Below are positions 32,978 through 45,127 of a DNA stretch of 64,000 nucleotides, piece after piece (positions within the stretch are counted from its first letter, which is position 1; each line of letters starts with the position of its first letter). Location: assembly GCA_030789695.1 (NCBI GenBank), contig CM061141.1:279999871-280063870 (forward strand). The letters are read 5' to 3'. The notes under the pieces are model-generated. The model had not been told where the DNA came from. It saw only the letters and a program-made list of their open reading frames with translations, and did not search any database. Both the position numbers and the translations under genes were made by a program. Source of the stretch: Scilla litardierei (lineage: Eukaryota > Streptophyta > Magnoliopsida > Asparagales > Asparagaceae).

Positions 32978-35485
32978 TGTAGGAAGATATATGCCCATAA
33001 GGCAATTTATCTTGATTATACGTCTTGTTCATACCGTATATGGTACGTATTATTCTAGGTATAAAAAGATTTGTATTAATATACTTAGATGATATCCATA
33101 GACTTATAGTTAGGTCCTTACATATCTAGATGAGATCTCGATTATGAGTAAGTAAGTGACCGAATAGAAACGTAAGTCTTAAACGGTTCGTGATCATAGA
33201 TGTGTCGAGAACTGGATATCGACACATCGGATAGATCACTGTGTCTTCGTCTTGCCTTCGGGTAATGATGATCTCATAGTCATTCGACTTAGCGAAGTCG
33301 GAGACGAGACACAGGTGCTCATTAGAGAATGAGTTCACTGAACGACCAAGTTAGAGTTATTAAATGGTTAACTTTAATGATCTGTCTTTAATAACTCGAG
33401 GGTGATGATAGGTTAGTTGATCCTTAAGACCTGAAGTCATCTGTACCAACCTATGAGCGGACGGTGTAGCTTAGACCCATGATCTAGCTTCGAGGACCAG
33501 TCCTGATGAAAGATCTTAGGTTGGGTTGCACCTGAAGCTCCCAAGGTGAGTAAGTGACTAAGATGGGATTCGTCACTTCCATTAAAGGGAAGTTAGTGTT
33601 ATAGGCTTAGTACGGTCTTTATGTTAATCCTCGGCCGGGGTACGTTGCAAGTATTACAACGTGTATACAATAAAGACCGCCGTATACTGACCAATGTTGT
33701 CTGATAGGGTTGACAGTAGACCATACCCTAGGCCAACAATAACACAGTCTTGACGAAGGGATTTTAGCTAACGGAATTCATCACTGACACAGCCAATGCA
33801 AACCCTATGACACTTTTGTCAAAGGGTCGATCACGTTATGATGACTCTGAAACAGGGACGACAGCTACTGCTCGTAGTGACCGTCGTCTAGGGGTTTCGA
33901 GCCCCAACCTGTAGTAAGGTCAGGCTGTAGGGTCTCACACCGAGTAGTGCTCGTGTCTTAGTAATAGGAATATAGAATAGAGAGAGAAATGTCATTTGAT
34001 GATATTCACAAGTTAAGTTGTGAAAGTTAGTCGCATTAGCAATAGGGACACAACGTTGCATTAGATGCTAACTTTGACTAAACGTGTTGTAAATTAGTTA
34101 CAACGAATTTAGTAGGAACAAACTTGTTGGAAAGGGTTACCTGAATGACGGGATCGTCCCGGTCTAAACACAGGTTCAAACCGCGTCCAAATCGGAGCTC
34201 AAACGAGCCCAGAAACGCAGAAAGAGTTCAAGGGGAAGTGGGTTAGACCCACTGGGCCAAAAGGCCCATGTGCAAAGGCAAACGGGCGACGCCCGCTGGC
34301 TGCAACGGGCGCACGCCCGTTGCAGCAGCGGGCATGGCCCGCTGTGTGCAGCGGGCGGGCGCCCGCCCGCCCGCTGCACAGCGGGCGGGCGCCCGCCCGC
34401 CCGATGCACATCGGGCGTGGCCCGCTGAGGCAGCGGGCCAGAGCCCGCTGCACGCAGCGGGCCCGCGCCCGCTGCTGCAGCGGGCGCCCGCCCGCTGCTT
34501 GCAGCGGGCGGGCGCGCCCGCTAAGTCTAGCGGGCGCGCCCGCAACTTAAGTCAAATTAGGTTTTTTGAAAACCCTAATGACGGCTACGAATTTTGTGAA
34601 AATTGCTAAACTTTGAGCAATTGTTTGAGGGGTCAAACGAAGTCGAAATTCGTCACCGTCAGTTCCTACGCGTTCACCATTCCAAGCTTTTCTGATTGAT
34701 AGCTTGTTTGGTGTCTCAAGTTTAGTATGTGAGGAGAATTAATTCGTTAAAGTTTGACTTTATGAAAGGCTAACTTTAAAAGTTGAAATTAAGCCAAATG
34801 ACTTAATTTATTTTTCTCTTCATGGGGATTGTCCCACATTGCCCGCAACGAGAAGTTGAGTGCTCACTCCCTATATAAATAGGGGTGCACTCTCCTCGTT
34901 GAAAAACACACCAGTCAACGATCGAGTAGCTCCAGAATTTTAGAGCAGGCTCGATCGGCGACTAAATCTCTCTCTCTCTAATTTTCCTATTCTCCGGAGT
35001 AGTCCTAGCACGACTACGAAGGGGGTTTGGATCTGATCCGGACGTCTAAGACGCGGGTTCTTCTCAAGTGAAACTTTCTACAGCGTGTGATCGGCTCGGA
35101 GGCGAAAGCGGCTCGGGCGGATCGGTGCGATGGTGCGAGGCGGCTCAGGGAGATCGGGTCAACGCGGCTCGGCTACAAGGAGCTTCTCAAGACGGTGCGG
35201 TACATCTTGCCTGCGCCAGGGCCAAGATTCCGGGTATGTGGATTAAGCGTTTTTAGCGTAATTTTTAATTAGTCGCTTAGTGTAGATCCTTCTTGGGGTG
35301 GTCAGACCCACTCCAAGTCGGCATAGATCGGGCTAGGTTCTGGCCCCCCCAGAGCCTAGCTAAATAGTTTAGCTAGTGTAGAAATTTAGATTTCGGTTTT
35401 TCCGCTGCGCTTTTGTGCCTCCGTGGTCCGTCCAACTTAGGACGGACACGGATCCGAGCTCTGGGGGTCCGCCAAAACCCCAACA
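32978..35485 (+). repeat. 5' LTR of element G
   Basis: 2508 bp. TATA box CTATATAAAT at 34871, GC-rich palindrome array 34282-34544 in the upstream half. 80 bp longer than the other LTR, largely because of extra array units. Confidence 0.93.
34282..34544 (+). repeat. GC-rich palindromic unit array in the 5' LTR of G
   Basis: About eleven inverted-repeat units of the form AGCGGGC-x-GCCCGCT, centres about 22-30 bp apart, commonly 24. The right LTR has about seven (40804-40985). Arg/Ala/Pro-rich frames through it are artefacts. Confidence 0.85.
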
Positions 35486-37406
35486 GTGGTATCAGAGCCA
35501 CGGTTATGCTATAGATCTACTATAGCGACTTTTTTAAAATAGTTAAAAAATGCTTAGCTTTCATGTACAAACTTTTTTGCTTAATGTTAAAAAGTTTTAA
35601 AAATTGTTTCTTGTTTTTAAAAATTAGTTTATGCAACACGGAAATTTTATTTTGGACTATTTACTTTATGCGATAAATTTTAAATAGGTATCCAACATTT
35701 AAATACTGTATAAAATTTTTATGAGATATGAAAAATTTTAAAGAGTGTTTAAAGTTTATGTAAACTTTAGAAAAATTTTATTTTTGAAATTTAAGAATTT
35801 TTCTTTAGTTACATAAAGTTAGAGATCTTTAAAACTTTATTTGAAAGCTTCTATAAGGATTTCTAAATGTTTTAAAAGAGTTTTAAAAATTGTTTTGAAA
35901 TATGTAAATAATAGAAATGTTTTATTTTCATGAGATGAAACATATATTAAATTTCTTTTATTACATAGATGTTTCTAAAATTATTATGTGACATTTTAAT
36001 TTTAGAAATAAGGTTAAAATTTTTTAAAGGCCTAGGTTTAAAATTATTAGATAATTTTGTACGACCTAGTTTTATGCGATAAAATTTTTGTGGAGGCTTT
36101 AAATTTTAATCTTTAATTTAAAGTGTTAAAATTTAGATTTGCATGTTTTATTATGTAGATAAATTTTTAGAACTTGCAAATGCTCATGTATGTCACAAAA
36201 TGAATATTTTATTTATGTTGATAAATTAGATGTTTCTTTTTAATGGACATGTGAACCTTATTAGGTTAGCCATTAAATATTTAAAATTTTATGAGATGAA
36301 ATTTTAATTAGTGACATGCTATGTTTGATAAAACAAAACAACATTCGAACCTAATTCCTGATTAGGGTAGTCCCCTTTGTTGTAAATCATTTCATTAAAA
36401 TGTTTAAATAATGATTTTCATAAAAGACAAAATGTTGAATTGTTTTATTAAAATCCTAATAAGATTGGGGTAGAAAGTTGAACTATGAACCTTATAGTTG
36501 ATAAGGACTTAATAAAAGATGTTCAACCAATCTGAAAAATTTTGAATTTTAGGATCCACTAGTTGATAAGGATTAACTAGTTCTTTTAATTAAAAGCCAT
36601 TTAGTTGTTTGGAAAACATAAGATTGATGACAACTCCTTCAATGGATCATGATGTCGGTCAATGTGCTTGGCTAAAGTTTTTGGACCAACCTAGCTAGAC
36701 TGGGTAACAAGTGGTCCTGGCTTAGTCAATTCCCTGGCCGCGTCCGCTGGACCGCAAGGAGTCGATTCATGACTATGTAAGTCCATCGACTATACCTAAG
36801 TCAATACGATAATAATCTTGTTCAAGATAAATCGTAGCCCTCCTTGTTTTAGGAGTTGGCAACTGTAAGAAACATGTTCCGGTTGTTGAGCTACACTCAA
36901 GCCGTGACATGTCAATCTTATAGAAACCGATTTCTTGATTGACATCTTGACCTGACTGAAACCGTTGTCTCATCCCTCGAGCTTCGGCGTAAGTCTAACC
37001 AAGAATGTAGTCTAAGACCTGACCCAAACCGGCGCGTCGTGCATACACCGAGCAAAGGGGCAAGTCAGGCTAGACACGAAAACAAGGGTCCGACTAGGCT
37101 AGCCATTGTGATCCGGTTGAGCACACTCATGATCACAAATGACTAGGGGTAAAAATCGATAGGGAATCATAATAAATATGATTGACGACGAGTTCGTCTA
37201 CCGACTGCAGAGTCGGACAACTTGTTGAGATACACTCAAGGTTGTCAGACTCATGGTAGTCGGATCCCACTCTCACAAATATTATTTTATAATAAATTGT
37301 TTGTTATTATGGCTTTAAATAAATTTGGTGGGAGAATATAGTTTTATTAAAACCATTAAAACTATACTACGAACATATACTAACTAAAGTATCTATAAAA
37401 TGCAGA
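35486..37406 (+). other. long AT-rich leader of element G
   Basis: 1.9 kb between primer-binding site and gag; T/A-rich with no ORF of note. Confidence 0.75.
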
Positions 37407-38257
37407 ATGGACTCAGGTCTAAAATACATGGTAGAAAAGAACGTGCTGGATGGAACCAACTACAAAGACTGGCTTAGGAACATTAAGTTGGTCCTTTCCC
37501 TAGCTGGGATTGGATACATATTATTCGAGGACGCTCCGGACAAGCCCGATGAGGATTCAACCCACGAAGAGAAAGAAGCCTTCAAGTTGTACCAGAGGGA
37601 TGCTGAGAAGGCAAGATGCCTTGCTCTAGCTTCGATGACCAACGAGCTGCAAAGGAAGCATGAACATATGGATGTTCAGAGCATACTCCTTAATGCACAA
37701 GAGTTGTATGGCAAGCGATCCAGAGCTGCCAAGTTCGAAGCTACTAGTAACCTCTGGGGCACGAAGATGACGACAGGACCCGTACAAGATCATGTTATCA
37801 AAATGATCGGGTACGTGGAGGACGCCGCCCAGTTAGGATTTGTCCTGGACAATGAGATGTCCACGGACATTATCCCAAAGTCTTTAACTCCCGAGTTCAA
37901 GCCCTTTATAACTGGCTTTATAATGAACAGCCTTGAGACGGATCTTCCTGGTCTCCTCAATATGCTCCGGCAATTTGAGGAGATTGAGAAGAAGCCGGCT
38001 GCACTGGTTTTGAGAAGAAGCCGGCTGCACTGGTTGTTGGCTCTGCTACTTCCGACAAGCCGAAAGGCAAAGGAAAGAAGAGGCAGGTCCCACAACCTGC
38101 GAAGGCTAAGAATGGGAAGAAGAAGAACAAAGGGGCCCCGTCGAAATCTGAGTGCTTCCATTGCCACAAGATTGGCCACTGGAAGAGGAACTGCAAGATC
38201 TATCTTGCAGAGAAGAAGAAGGGGCATACTGATGCCTCCACCTCAGGTACAAATTAA
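37407..38257 (+). pseudogene. gag: Gag of element G, frameshifted by a 26-bp tandem duplication
   Basis: ATG 37407 (MDSGLKYMVEKN, then DGTNYKDWLRNIK), a UBN2-type copia capsid domain through about residue 190. At 37984-38035 a 26-bp block (TTGAGAAGAAGCCGGCTGCA...) is present twice in tandem and shifts the frame. Beyond it the knuckle CFHCHKIGHWKRNC is encoded in another frame, ending TAA 38257. As read, the product from ATG 37407 loses its zinc knuckle and runs to 38297 in the wrong frame. No protease motif follows. Capsid-only coding fits a parasite of an autonomous relative. Confidence 0.85.
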
Positions 38258-39497
38258 AATTCAATTAAATGCAATTATTTCCATTCATATAGTATGAGAT
38301 ACTTATAGACATCTGTGTACTGTATACAGGTGGCTGATAAGAACTGGAGATTAGAGAAGCACGGATATCGGTCGGTAATTAAAGCAACAGTTGCTGCTGG
38401 GACCGCTCAAAGACTTCTGGAGACGCTGATCGTGATGGAGATGATATTTTTCTTATTTGAATAAAATGTATCATCTTTAAGGATCGAAAACAATGAATGA
38501 GTGCTTTGCACTCAAGGTTTATTTTTGATAAACAAATTAAGGTTCTTTTAATGAACCCGTTGTTTTGGAATGGATGTCTCGTTTGTTGCAATTGAAATTG
38601 AATTGGCTTAAATTCTGTGGATGTGGCTTTTCTGTGATGGTTGCGTATATTTTCGAATAATGGTGTATTGCTTCGATAATATTGATTTTGGAGCTGACTA
38701 AATGCTAGAAGTCAATCAGTAGTTAAGTGCAGGTTCCAGGGGGCGTATAAATTGTGTGCGAACACAAAAATACGCAAATCAAGATTAAATCTTGATTATC
38801 TGCATTTAGTTATTAATAGAGTAATACTAAATGTGGTTAAAGGAATAAGGACAGTGTAGGACGTTTTGATTGAACGAGTCAATGTCAAGTTTCCTTAAAA
38901 CGATCTTGACTTGACTCATTCGTCAAACCGAATCTGACACTTGTACATTCCATCTGAGGCACTTACCAAATGGTTATATTTTGCACATAAACCTAAATAT
39001 GATTTAGATATTATGTTAAAGAAATTTGACCAGTTAATTCTTAAAGTCAGTGGGAGCGAGCTCATATACTTAGTTCCGTTTTTCGGACTAAGTAAAAAGG
39101 ATTTTTTCACTTTAATGAATCTTCTATATAAATCATTAAGTCAAAATTGTTTTGATTTAATAGTATATATATATAGACTTAGGGTGTCAAATATGTACTT
39201 GACATATTGACACAATAAAGTGGAATGAGCTAGAACTGACTTACGGAAATGTTAGGCCCCACATCTAAATCGTATAAGCTAACTGTTAGCTATACAAAAT
39301 TAGGAAAATTGATCCAGATCATTTTTCCAAAGGATCAACCCTGTGTGATCAAGAGATGTAATTTCAATCCATTAAAATTCGTTGTAGATACCTATTAGTA
39401 GAACCATTCTTAGGTTTGTCATATCAAATGTCAAAGTGACAGATATGCTATAACGGTATGAGATACCGAGATAAATAGCCTAAGTGCAAGTGGGAGA
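38258..39497 (+). other. 3' noncoding interior of element G
   Basis: AT-rich, no gene. Ends with the short purine tract before the 3' LTR. Confidence 0.7.
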
Positions 39498-41925
39498 TGT
39501 AGGAAGATATATGCCCATAAGGCAATTTATTTTTATTATACGTCTTGTTCATACCGTATATGGTACGTATTATTCTAGGTATAAAAAGATTTGTATTAAT
39601 ATACTTAGATGATATCCATAGACTTATAGTTAGGTCCTTACATATCTAGATGAGATCTCGATTATGAGTAAGTAAGTGACCGAATAGAAACGTAAGTCTT
39701 AAACGGTTCGTGATCATAGATGTGTCGAGAACTGGATATCGACACATCGGATAGATCACTGTGTCTTCGTCTTGCCTTCGGGTAATGATGATCTCATAGT
39801 CATTCGACTTAGCGAAGTCGGAGACGAGACACAGGTGCTCATTAGAGAATGAGTTCACTGAACGACCAAGTTAGAGTTATTAAATGGTTAACTTTAATGA
39901 TCTGTCTTTAATAACTCTAGGGTGATGATAGGTTAGTTGATCCTTAAGACCTGAAGTCATCTGTACCAACCTATGAGCGGACGGTGTAGCTTAGACCCAT
40001 GATCTAGCTTCGAGGACCAGTCCCGATGAAAGATCTTAGGTTGGGTTGCACCTGAAGCTCCCAAGGTGAGTAAGTGACTAAGATGGGATTCGTCACTTCC
40101 ATTAAAGGGAAGTTAGTGTTATAGGCTCAGTACGGTCTTTATGTTAATCCTCGGCCGGGGTACGTTGCAAGTATTACAACGTGTATACAATAAAGACCGC
40201 CGTATACTGACCAATGTTGTCTGATAGGGTTGACAGTAGACCATACCCTAGGCCAACAATGACACAGTCTTGACGAAGGGATTTTAGCTAACGGAATTCA
40301 TCACTGACACAGCCAATGCAAACCCTATGACACTTTTGTCAAAGGGTCGATCACGTTATGATGACTCTGAAACAGGGACGACAGCTACTGCTCGTAGTGA
40401 CCGTCGTCTAGGGGTTTCGAGCCCCAACCTGTAGTAAGGTCAGGCTGTAGGGTCTCACACCGAGTAGTGCTCGTGTCTTAGTAATAGGAATATAGAATAG
40501 AGAGAGAAATGTCATTTGATGATATTCACAAGTTAAGTTGTGAAAGTTAGTCGCATTAGCAATAGGGACACAACGTTGCATTAGATGCTAACTTTGACTA
40601 AACGTGTTGTAAATTAGTTACAACGAATTTAGTAGGAACAAACTTGTTGGAAAGGGTTACCTGAATGACGGGATCGTCCCGGTCTAAACACAGGTTCAAA
40701 CCGCGTCCAAATCGGAGCTCAAACGAGCCCAGAAACGCAGAAAGAGTTCAAGGGGAAGTGGGTTAGACCCACTGGGCCAAAAGGCCCATGTGCAAAGGCA
40801 AACGGGCGACGCCCGCTGGCTGCAACGGGCGCACGCCCGTTGCACAGCGGGCGGGGCCCGCTGCACGCAGCGGGCCAGCGCCCGCTGCACGCAGCGGGCC
40901 AGCGCCCGCTTTAGCAGCGGGCGGGCGGCCCGCCCTTGCCCCCTTGGGCGGGCGCGCCCGCTAAGTCTAGCGGGCGCGCCCGCAACTTAAGTCAAATTAG
41001 GTTTTTTGAAAACCCTAATGACGGCTACGAATTTTGTGAAAATTGCTAAACTTTGAGCAATTGTTTGAGGGGTCAAACGAAGTCGAAATTCGTCACCGTC
41101 AGTTCCTACGCGTTCACCATTCCAAGCTTTTCTGATTGATAGCTTGTTTGGTGTCTGAAGTTTAGTATGTGAGGAGAATTAATTCGTTAAAGTTTGACTT
41201 TATGAAAGGCTAACTTTAAAAGTTGAAATTAAGCCAAATGACTTAATTTATTTTTCTCTTCATGGGGATTGTCCCACATTGCCCGCAACGAGAAGTTGAG
41301 TGCTCACTCCCTATATAAATAGGGGTGCACTCTCCTCGTTGAAAAACACACCAGTCAACGATCGAGTAGCTCCAGAATTTTAGAGCAGGCTCAATCGGCG
41401 ACTAAATCTCTCTCTCTAATTTTCCTATTCTCCGGAGTAGTCCTAGCACGACTACGAAGGGGGTTTGGATCTGATCCGGACGTCTAAGACGCGGGTTCTT
41501 CTCAAGTGAAACTTTCTACCGCGTGTGATCGGCTCGGAGGCGAAAGCGGCTCGGGCGGATCGGTGCGAGGGTGCGAGGCGGCTCAGGGAGATCGGGTCAA
41601 CACGGCTTGGCTACAAGGAGCTTCTCAAGACGGTGCGGTACATCTTGCCTGCTCCAGGGCCAAGATTCCGGGTATGTGGATTAAGCGTTTTTAGCGTAAT
41701 TTTTAATTAGTCGCTTAGTGTAGATCCTTCTTGGGGTGGTCAGACCCACTCCAAGTCGGCATAGATCGGGCTAGGTTCTGGCCCCCCCCCAGAGCCTAGC
41801 TAAATAGTTTAGCTAGTGTAGAAATTTAGATTTCGGTTTTTCCGCTGCGCTTTTGTGCCTCCGTGGTCCGTCCGACTTAGGACGGACACGGATCCGAGCT
41901 CTGGGGGTCCGCCAAAACCCCAACA
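39498..41925 (+). repeat. 3' LTR of element G
   Basis: 2428 bp, nearly identical to 32978-35485 outside the GC-rich array; a C-run differs by two bases near 41783. Confidence 0.93.
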
Positions 41926-41930
41926 CTAAA

Positions 41931-44204
41931 TACCAATCTTTAATACTTAGATACACTAGCTTAAATAAGTCAAATGTTAGCAATTCATCCATTCCATGCA
42001 TTATCAACAATGACACCATTGTTGATACTTTAACTCTTGAGAAAGAGAACTTAGCTTCTCAAAATGTCACATTGAGAGATGGGGTGAATTCCCTCAAATC
42101 TCAACTAGATCAAACACATCCTAAGGATAATAGTGATCTAGTTACACGACACACACAATTGGGTTTAGAGAATGATTCTCTTAAAACTCAAGTGAACGAG
42201 CTCAAGGCACGGGTGTCCACCTTGGATACCAACATTTCTTCTTTAAAGGAGAAATATGAGCTCATGTCCTCCCGTATTGTGAGATTCAATAAGGGAAAAG
42301 GACAATTGGATGATTTGCTTGAAAACCAATTTCCGGCCACACATCGTGTTGGTCTTGGGTTTGTGAAAGCAAATGCATCTAATGATCGCACCTCTTATAG
42401 TGGTGTCACTATAGATTTTGTGAGGCCTTCCTCCGGCGCATCCACAAGTGGTGTCAAAGACACTATAGGTAGCAATCCTACCAAGAATGTCACCACTTCA
42501 CATTCTCTCCCTTTTGGCAAGAAACCCACTAAGGGTGGAAACCAAAAGCAAGGCCATGCTTATATGTACACTAATACTCATCCACGTAGGAAATCTCCTA
42601 CTTCACAAGTGGATAATCATGACACACTCTATGCTCCGCACCCATGGACACGTACACAACCACACATGAGAAATACTCATGTACGTGCTCCTATACACCC
42701 GTATGCTCATACGCATCATTCTTTTATGTATGCTCATCCTCCACATGTCATGCATGATCCTTATGCTTCATATAATATGCATGTTCCCAAGCATACATAT
42801 CATCCTAGAATGTACAATGCATATCCACCACCACATCTCTATGCTAGAAATCATGTTCCTAAGAAGCGTGCACCACATAGATATCCAACACATATGCATG
42901 CAACTAGGAATAAGACTCCCAAGATGTACACTATTTGGGGTCCTAAGAACACTAGTCTTAATGATAAGAATGCTTATGTTGATTCCTATTTTCATGATGT
43001 GATTAGAAATAATAATTATGTTGGGAAGCGGAAGTCCACTTGGACTTGGCTTCCAAAGGGCTAATCCCCTTGGACCCAACAAACATTGGGTACCATAAGC
43101 TTATGGTATATTATATAGGTACACAAGAGAAAGAAGAAGAGCAATAAATGTCTTATTAGCTCTAAAGGGAAAGGATGGATTCTTGATAGCGGTTGCTCCA
43201 AACACATGACGGGAGATCCCTCATTGCTCTCCGAAGTGATTAGCATCAAAGATGGTGCAATGGTCACTTTTGGAGGTAATCAAAAGGGAACCATCATTGG
43301 AGTAGTTATCGTTGGTAATCCTTCCAAACCCTTAATTACTAATGTTTATCTTGTTAGTGGTTTGTGTCATAATCTCATATCCATTAGTCAACTTGTGACA
43401 AAGGTTACAAGGTTAACTTTGGAGAAGGATTGTGTACTATTGTTGATTGTGATTCAAATGTTTTATTTTCCGGTATTAGGCGTAAAAATATTTATTATTT
43501 GAGCTTGCCTAAAACCGTAGAACATTGCTTAGTTGCTAACACAAGTGAACAACTATTATGGCATCGCCGTTTTGGTCATGTTCACTTCAAGCACTTATAT
43601 AAGTTAGCTAAGTATAATCTAGTCAAAGGTTTTCCTAAGATTGTTTTTAGTAAGAAAAACTTTTGTGATTCATGTCAAAGAGGTAAACTAAGTAAATCTT
43701 CATTTAAGCTTAAAGAAGGGATTACTTCTAAGAGGCCCCTAGAACTTCTTCATCTAGATTTATTTGGGCCAACTAGAACTGCTTCTTTAGGTAATGCTTA
43801 TTATGGATTAGTTGTCGTTGACGACTTTTCTTGATTTACTTGGGTTTCATTCTTAACTAATAAGAATGAAGCTTATGAAGAGTTTACCAAATTTGCAAAG
43901 AAGATTCAGAATCTTTTAGGATCCACCATTATCACTATTCGTAGTGATCATGGAGGAGAATTTGAGAATGAGTCTTTTGCTAAGTTTTGTGATGACTCCA
44001 GGATAACTCATAACTTTTCTTTTCCTCGTGCTCCACCACAAAATGGTGTTGTAGAAAGAAAGAATAGGACTCTTATTGAGTGTGCTCGCACTATGCTCCA
44101 TGATAGTCATTTAGGACTACAATTTTTGGCAGAAGCGGTGCACACGGCATGTTATGTGCTCAATAGGATCCTAGTGAGACCCCGAACAAACAAAACTTGT
44201 TTTG
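41931..44204 (+). pseudogene. gag-pol: Gag C-terminus, protease and integrase of element F
   Basis: Continues F after the G insertion. 41931-43064: Leu/Ser-rich coiled-coil part of Gag (SLKEKYELMSSRIVRFNKGKGQ), then a long His/Pro/Tyr/Met-rich segment. 43164-43230: protease motif WILDSGCSKHMTGD. Frameshift near 43420. 43430-43834: pre-integrase HRRFGHVHFKHL with CDSCQRGK, then integrase LDLFGP. TGA at 43832 interrupts integrase after VVVDDFS; the same frame continues with RSDHGGEFENE and GVVERKNRT. It ends mid-integrase at about 44204 by fusion to LTR sequence. Inactive. Confidence 0.87.
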
Positions 44205-45122
44205 AGTTACCGTTATGAATTCTTACCAGTCGACTGTCTACGACTGTCTGTGCTTCATCAGTCGACTCTCCACATGGAAAGTTACAGTTATGAATTCTTA
44301 CCTACCTATGCTGACTGTGCATCAGTCGACTGAGGTGTCTTCATCAGTCGGCTGGTGCGAGTGCAGTTTCTATCCGTTGAGATTTTTCTCACGGATTCCA
44401 ATTGGGTTTTTGCCTAAACTGTTTTGTGGATTTGAGAAAGCTATAAATATAACTTCTACTGTTCCATTGGAAGGTTACTCATTCATTGCAAAATCTCTCA
44501 AGCTTTTATTTCCAAAGATCAAAGCTCTCAAATCCAAAGCCCTAATTATTTCCAAATCTTGTTCTCTTGCTCTCCAACCTAGAACCAAAGAGTGATCTTC
44601 TAGGCAATTGGTGCAGTCAAGAGAAAGGCTTCTACTCTCTTCCAAGAGAGTTCTTCAACACACATCACACTCCTCCTTCAAGTTCTACTTCAAGGCATAA
44701 GTGATTGTAAGTGTTGTTTTCATTATTTCATAACATTCGTTATTTGAGTTGTGCTCTCGGTTGTGAGAGTGGTTTGCTTGCTCTCAAGTTGTGGGAGTCA
44801 AGGACATCGATTGTATTCGATTGCACTTGTAGGGTTGCTACAAGTGGGCTTTAAGGAAACTTCAAGTTAGGGTTCTAACTTGAGTATCCGGTGGTATCCG
44901 GGTGGTAGGGACGTAGGATTACCGGGAACAAGTCGGGAGTTGACTTGGGTAATCCGAACCCTTGGAACATCTTTGCATTTGCGTGTGTTTCATTTTGGGT
45001 TGTTTTTCTATTCCGCACTATTTGTTGGATTGCATTTTATTTGGCGTAAATTCCTTTTAAATTTGCATAAACACTATTCAACCCCCACTTCTAGTGTTTT
45101 CCCCATAGACATGGTCCTTACA
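44204..45122 (+). repeat. 3' LTR remnant of element F
   Basis: Starts inside the LTR at AGTTACCGTTATGAATTC (matching 31489), with a local repeat of this block at 44280-44300, and continues to TTACA. Only the last few palindromic words of the array remain. Confidence 0.88.
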
Positions 45123-45127
45123 GTATC

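Larger units (their letters stand above)
32978..41925 (+). mobile_element. element G: LTR retrotransposon with gag but no pol
   Basis: 8948 bp, plus strand. LTRs 32978-35485 and 39498-41925 start TGTAGGAAGATATATGCCC and end CCCCAACA. Met-tRNA primer-binding site TGGTATCAGAGCCACGG at 35487; short purine tract AGTGGGAGA before the right LTR. Five-bp duplications CTAAA. The 4.0-kb interior has only a gag-like ORF; there is no room or motif for protease, integrase or reverse transcriptase. This is the architecture described as TR-GAG or LARD-like non-autonomous elements, mobilised in trans. Apart from the GC-rich array, LTRs differ at roughly fifteen positions in 2.4 kb, so insertion is recent. 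Superfamily copia is inferred from the Gag and primer site. Confidence 0.9.
30519..45122 (+). mobile_element. SIRE-like copia element F (interrupted by G)
   Basis: Plus strand. The 5' LTR 30519-32333 (1815 bp, TGTTGAG...TTACA) is followed by a Met-tRNA primer-binding site (TGGTATCAGAGCGC, 32336) and gag from ATG 32361. Gag is split by element G and resumes at 41931, followed by protease and integrase to about 44204. There a deletion joins the integrase region to an internal point of the 3' LTR, so RT, RNase H, polypurine tract and the first part of the 3' LTR are gone. The 3' LTR remnant ends at 45122, next to GTATC. Confidence 0.88.

Noticed and set aside
35487..35505. tRNA-like match
   Set aside because: TGGTATCAGAGC is a primer-binding site complementary to a tRNA 3' end; there is no tRNA cloverleaf.
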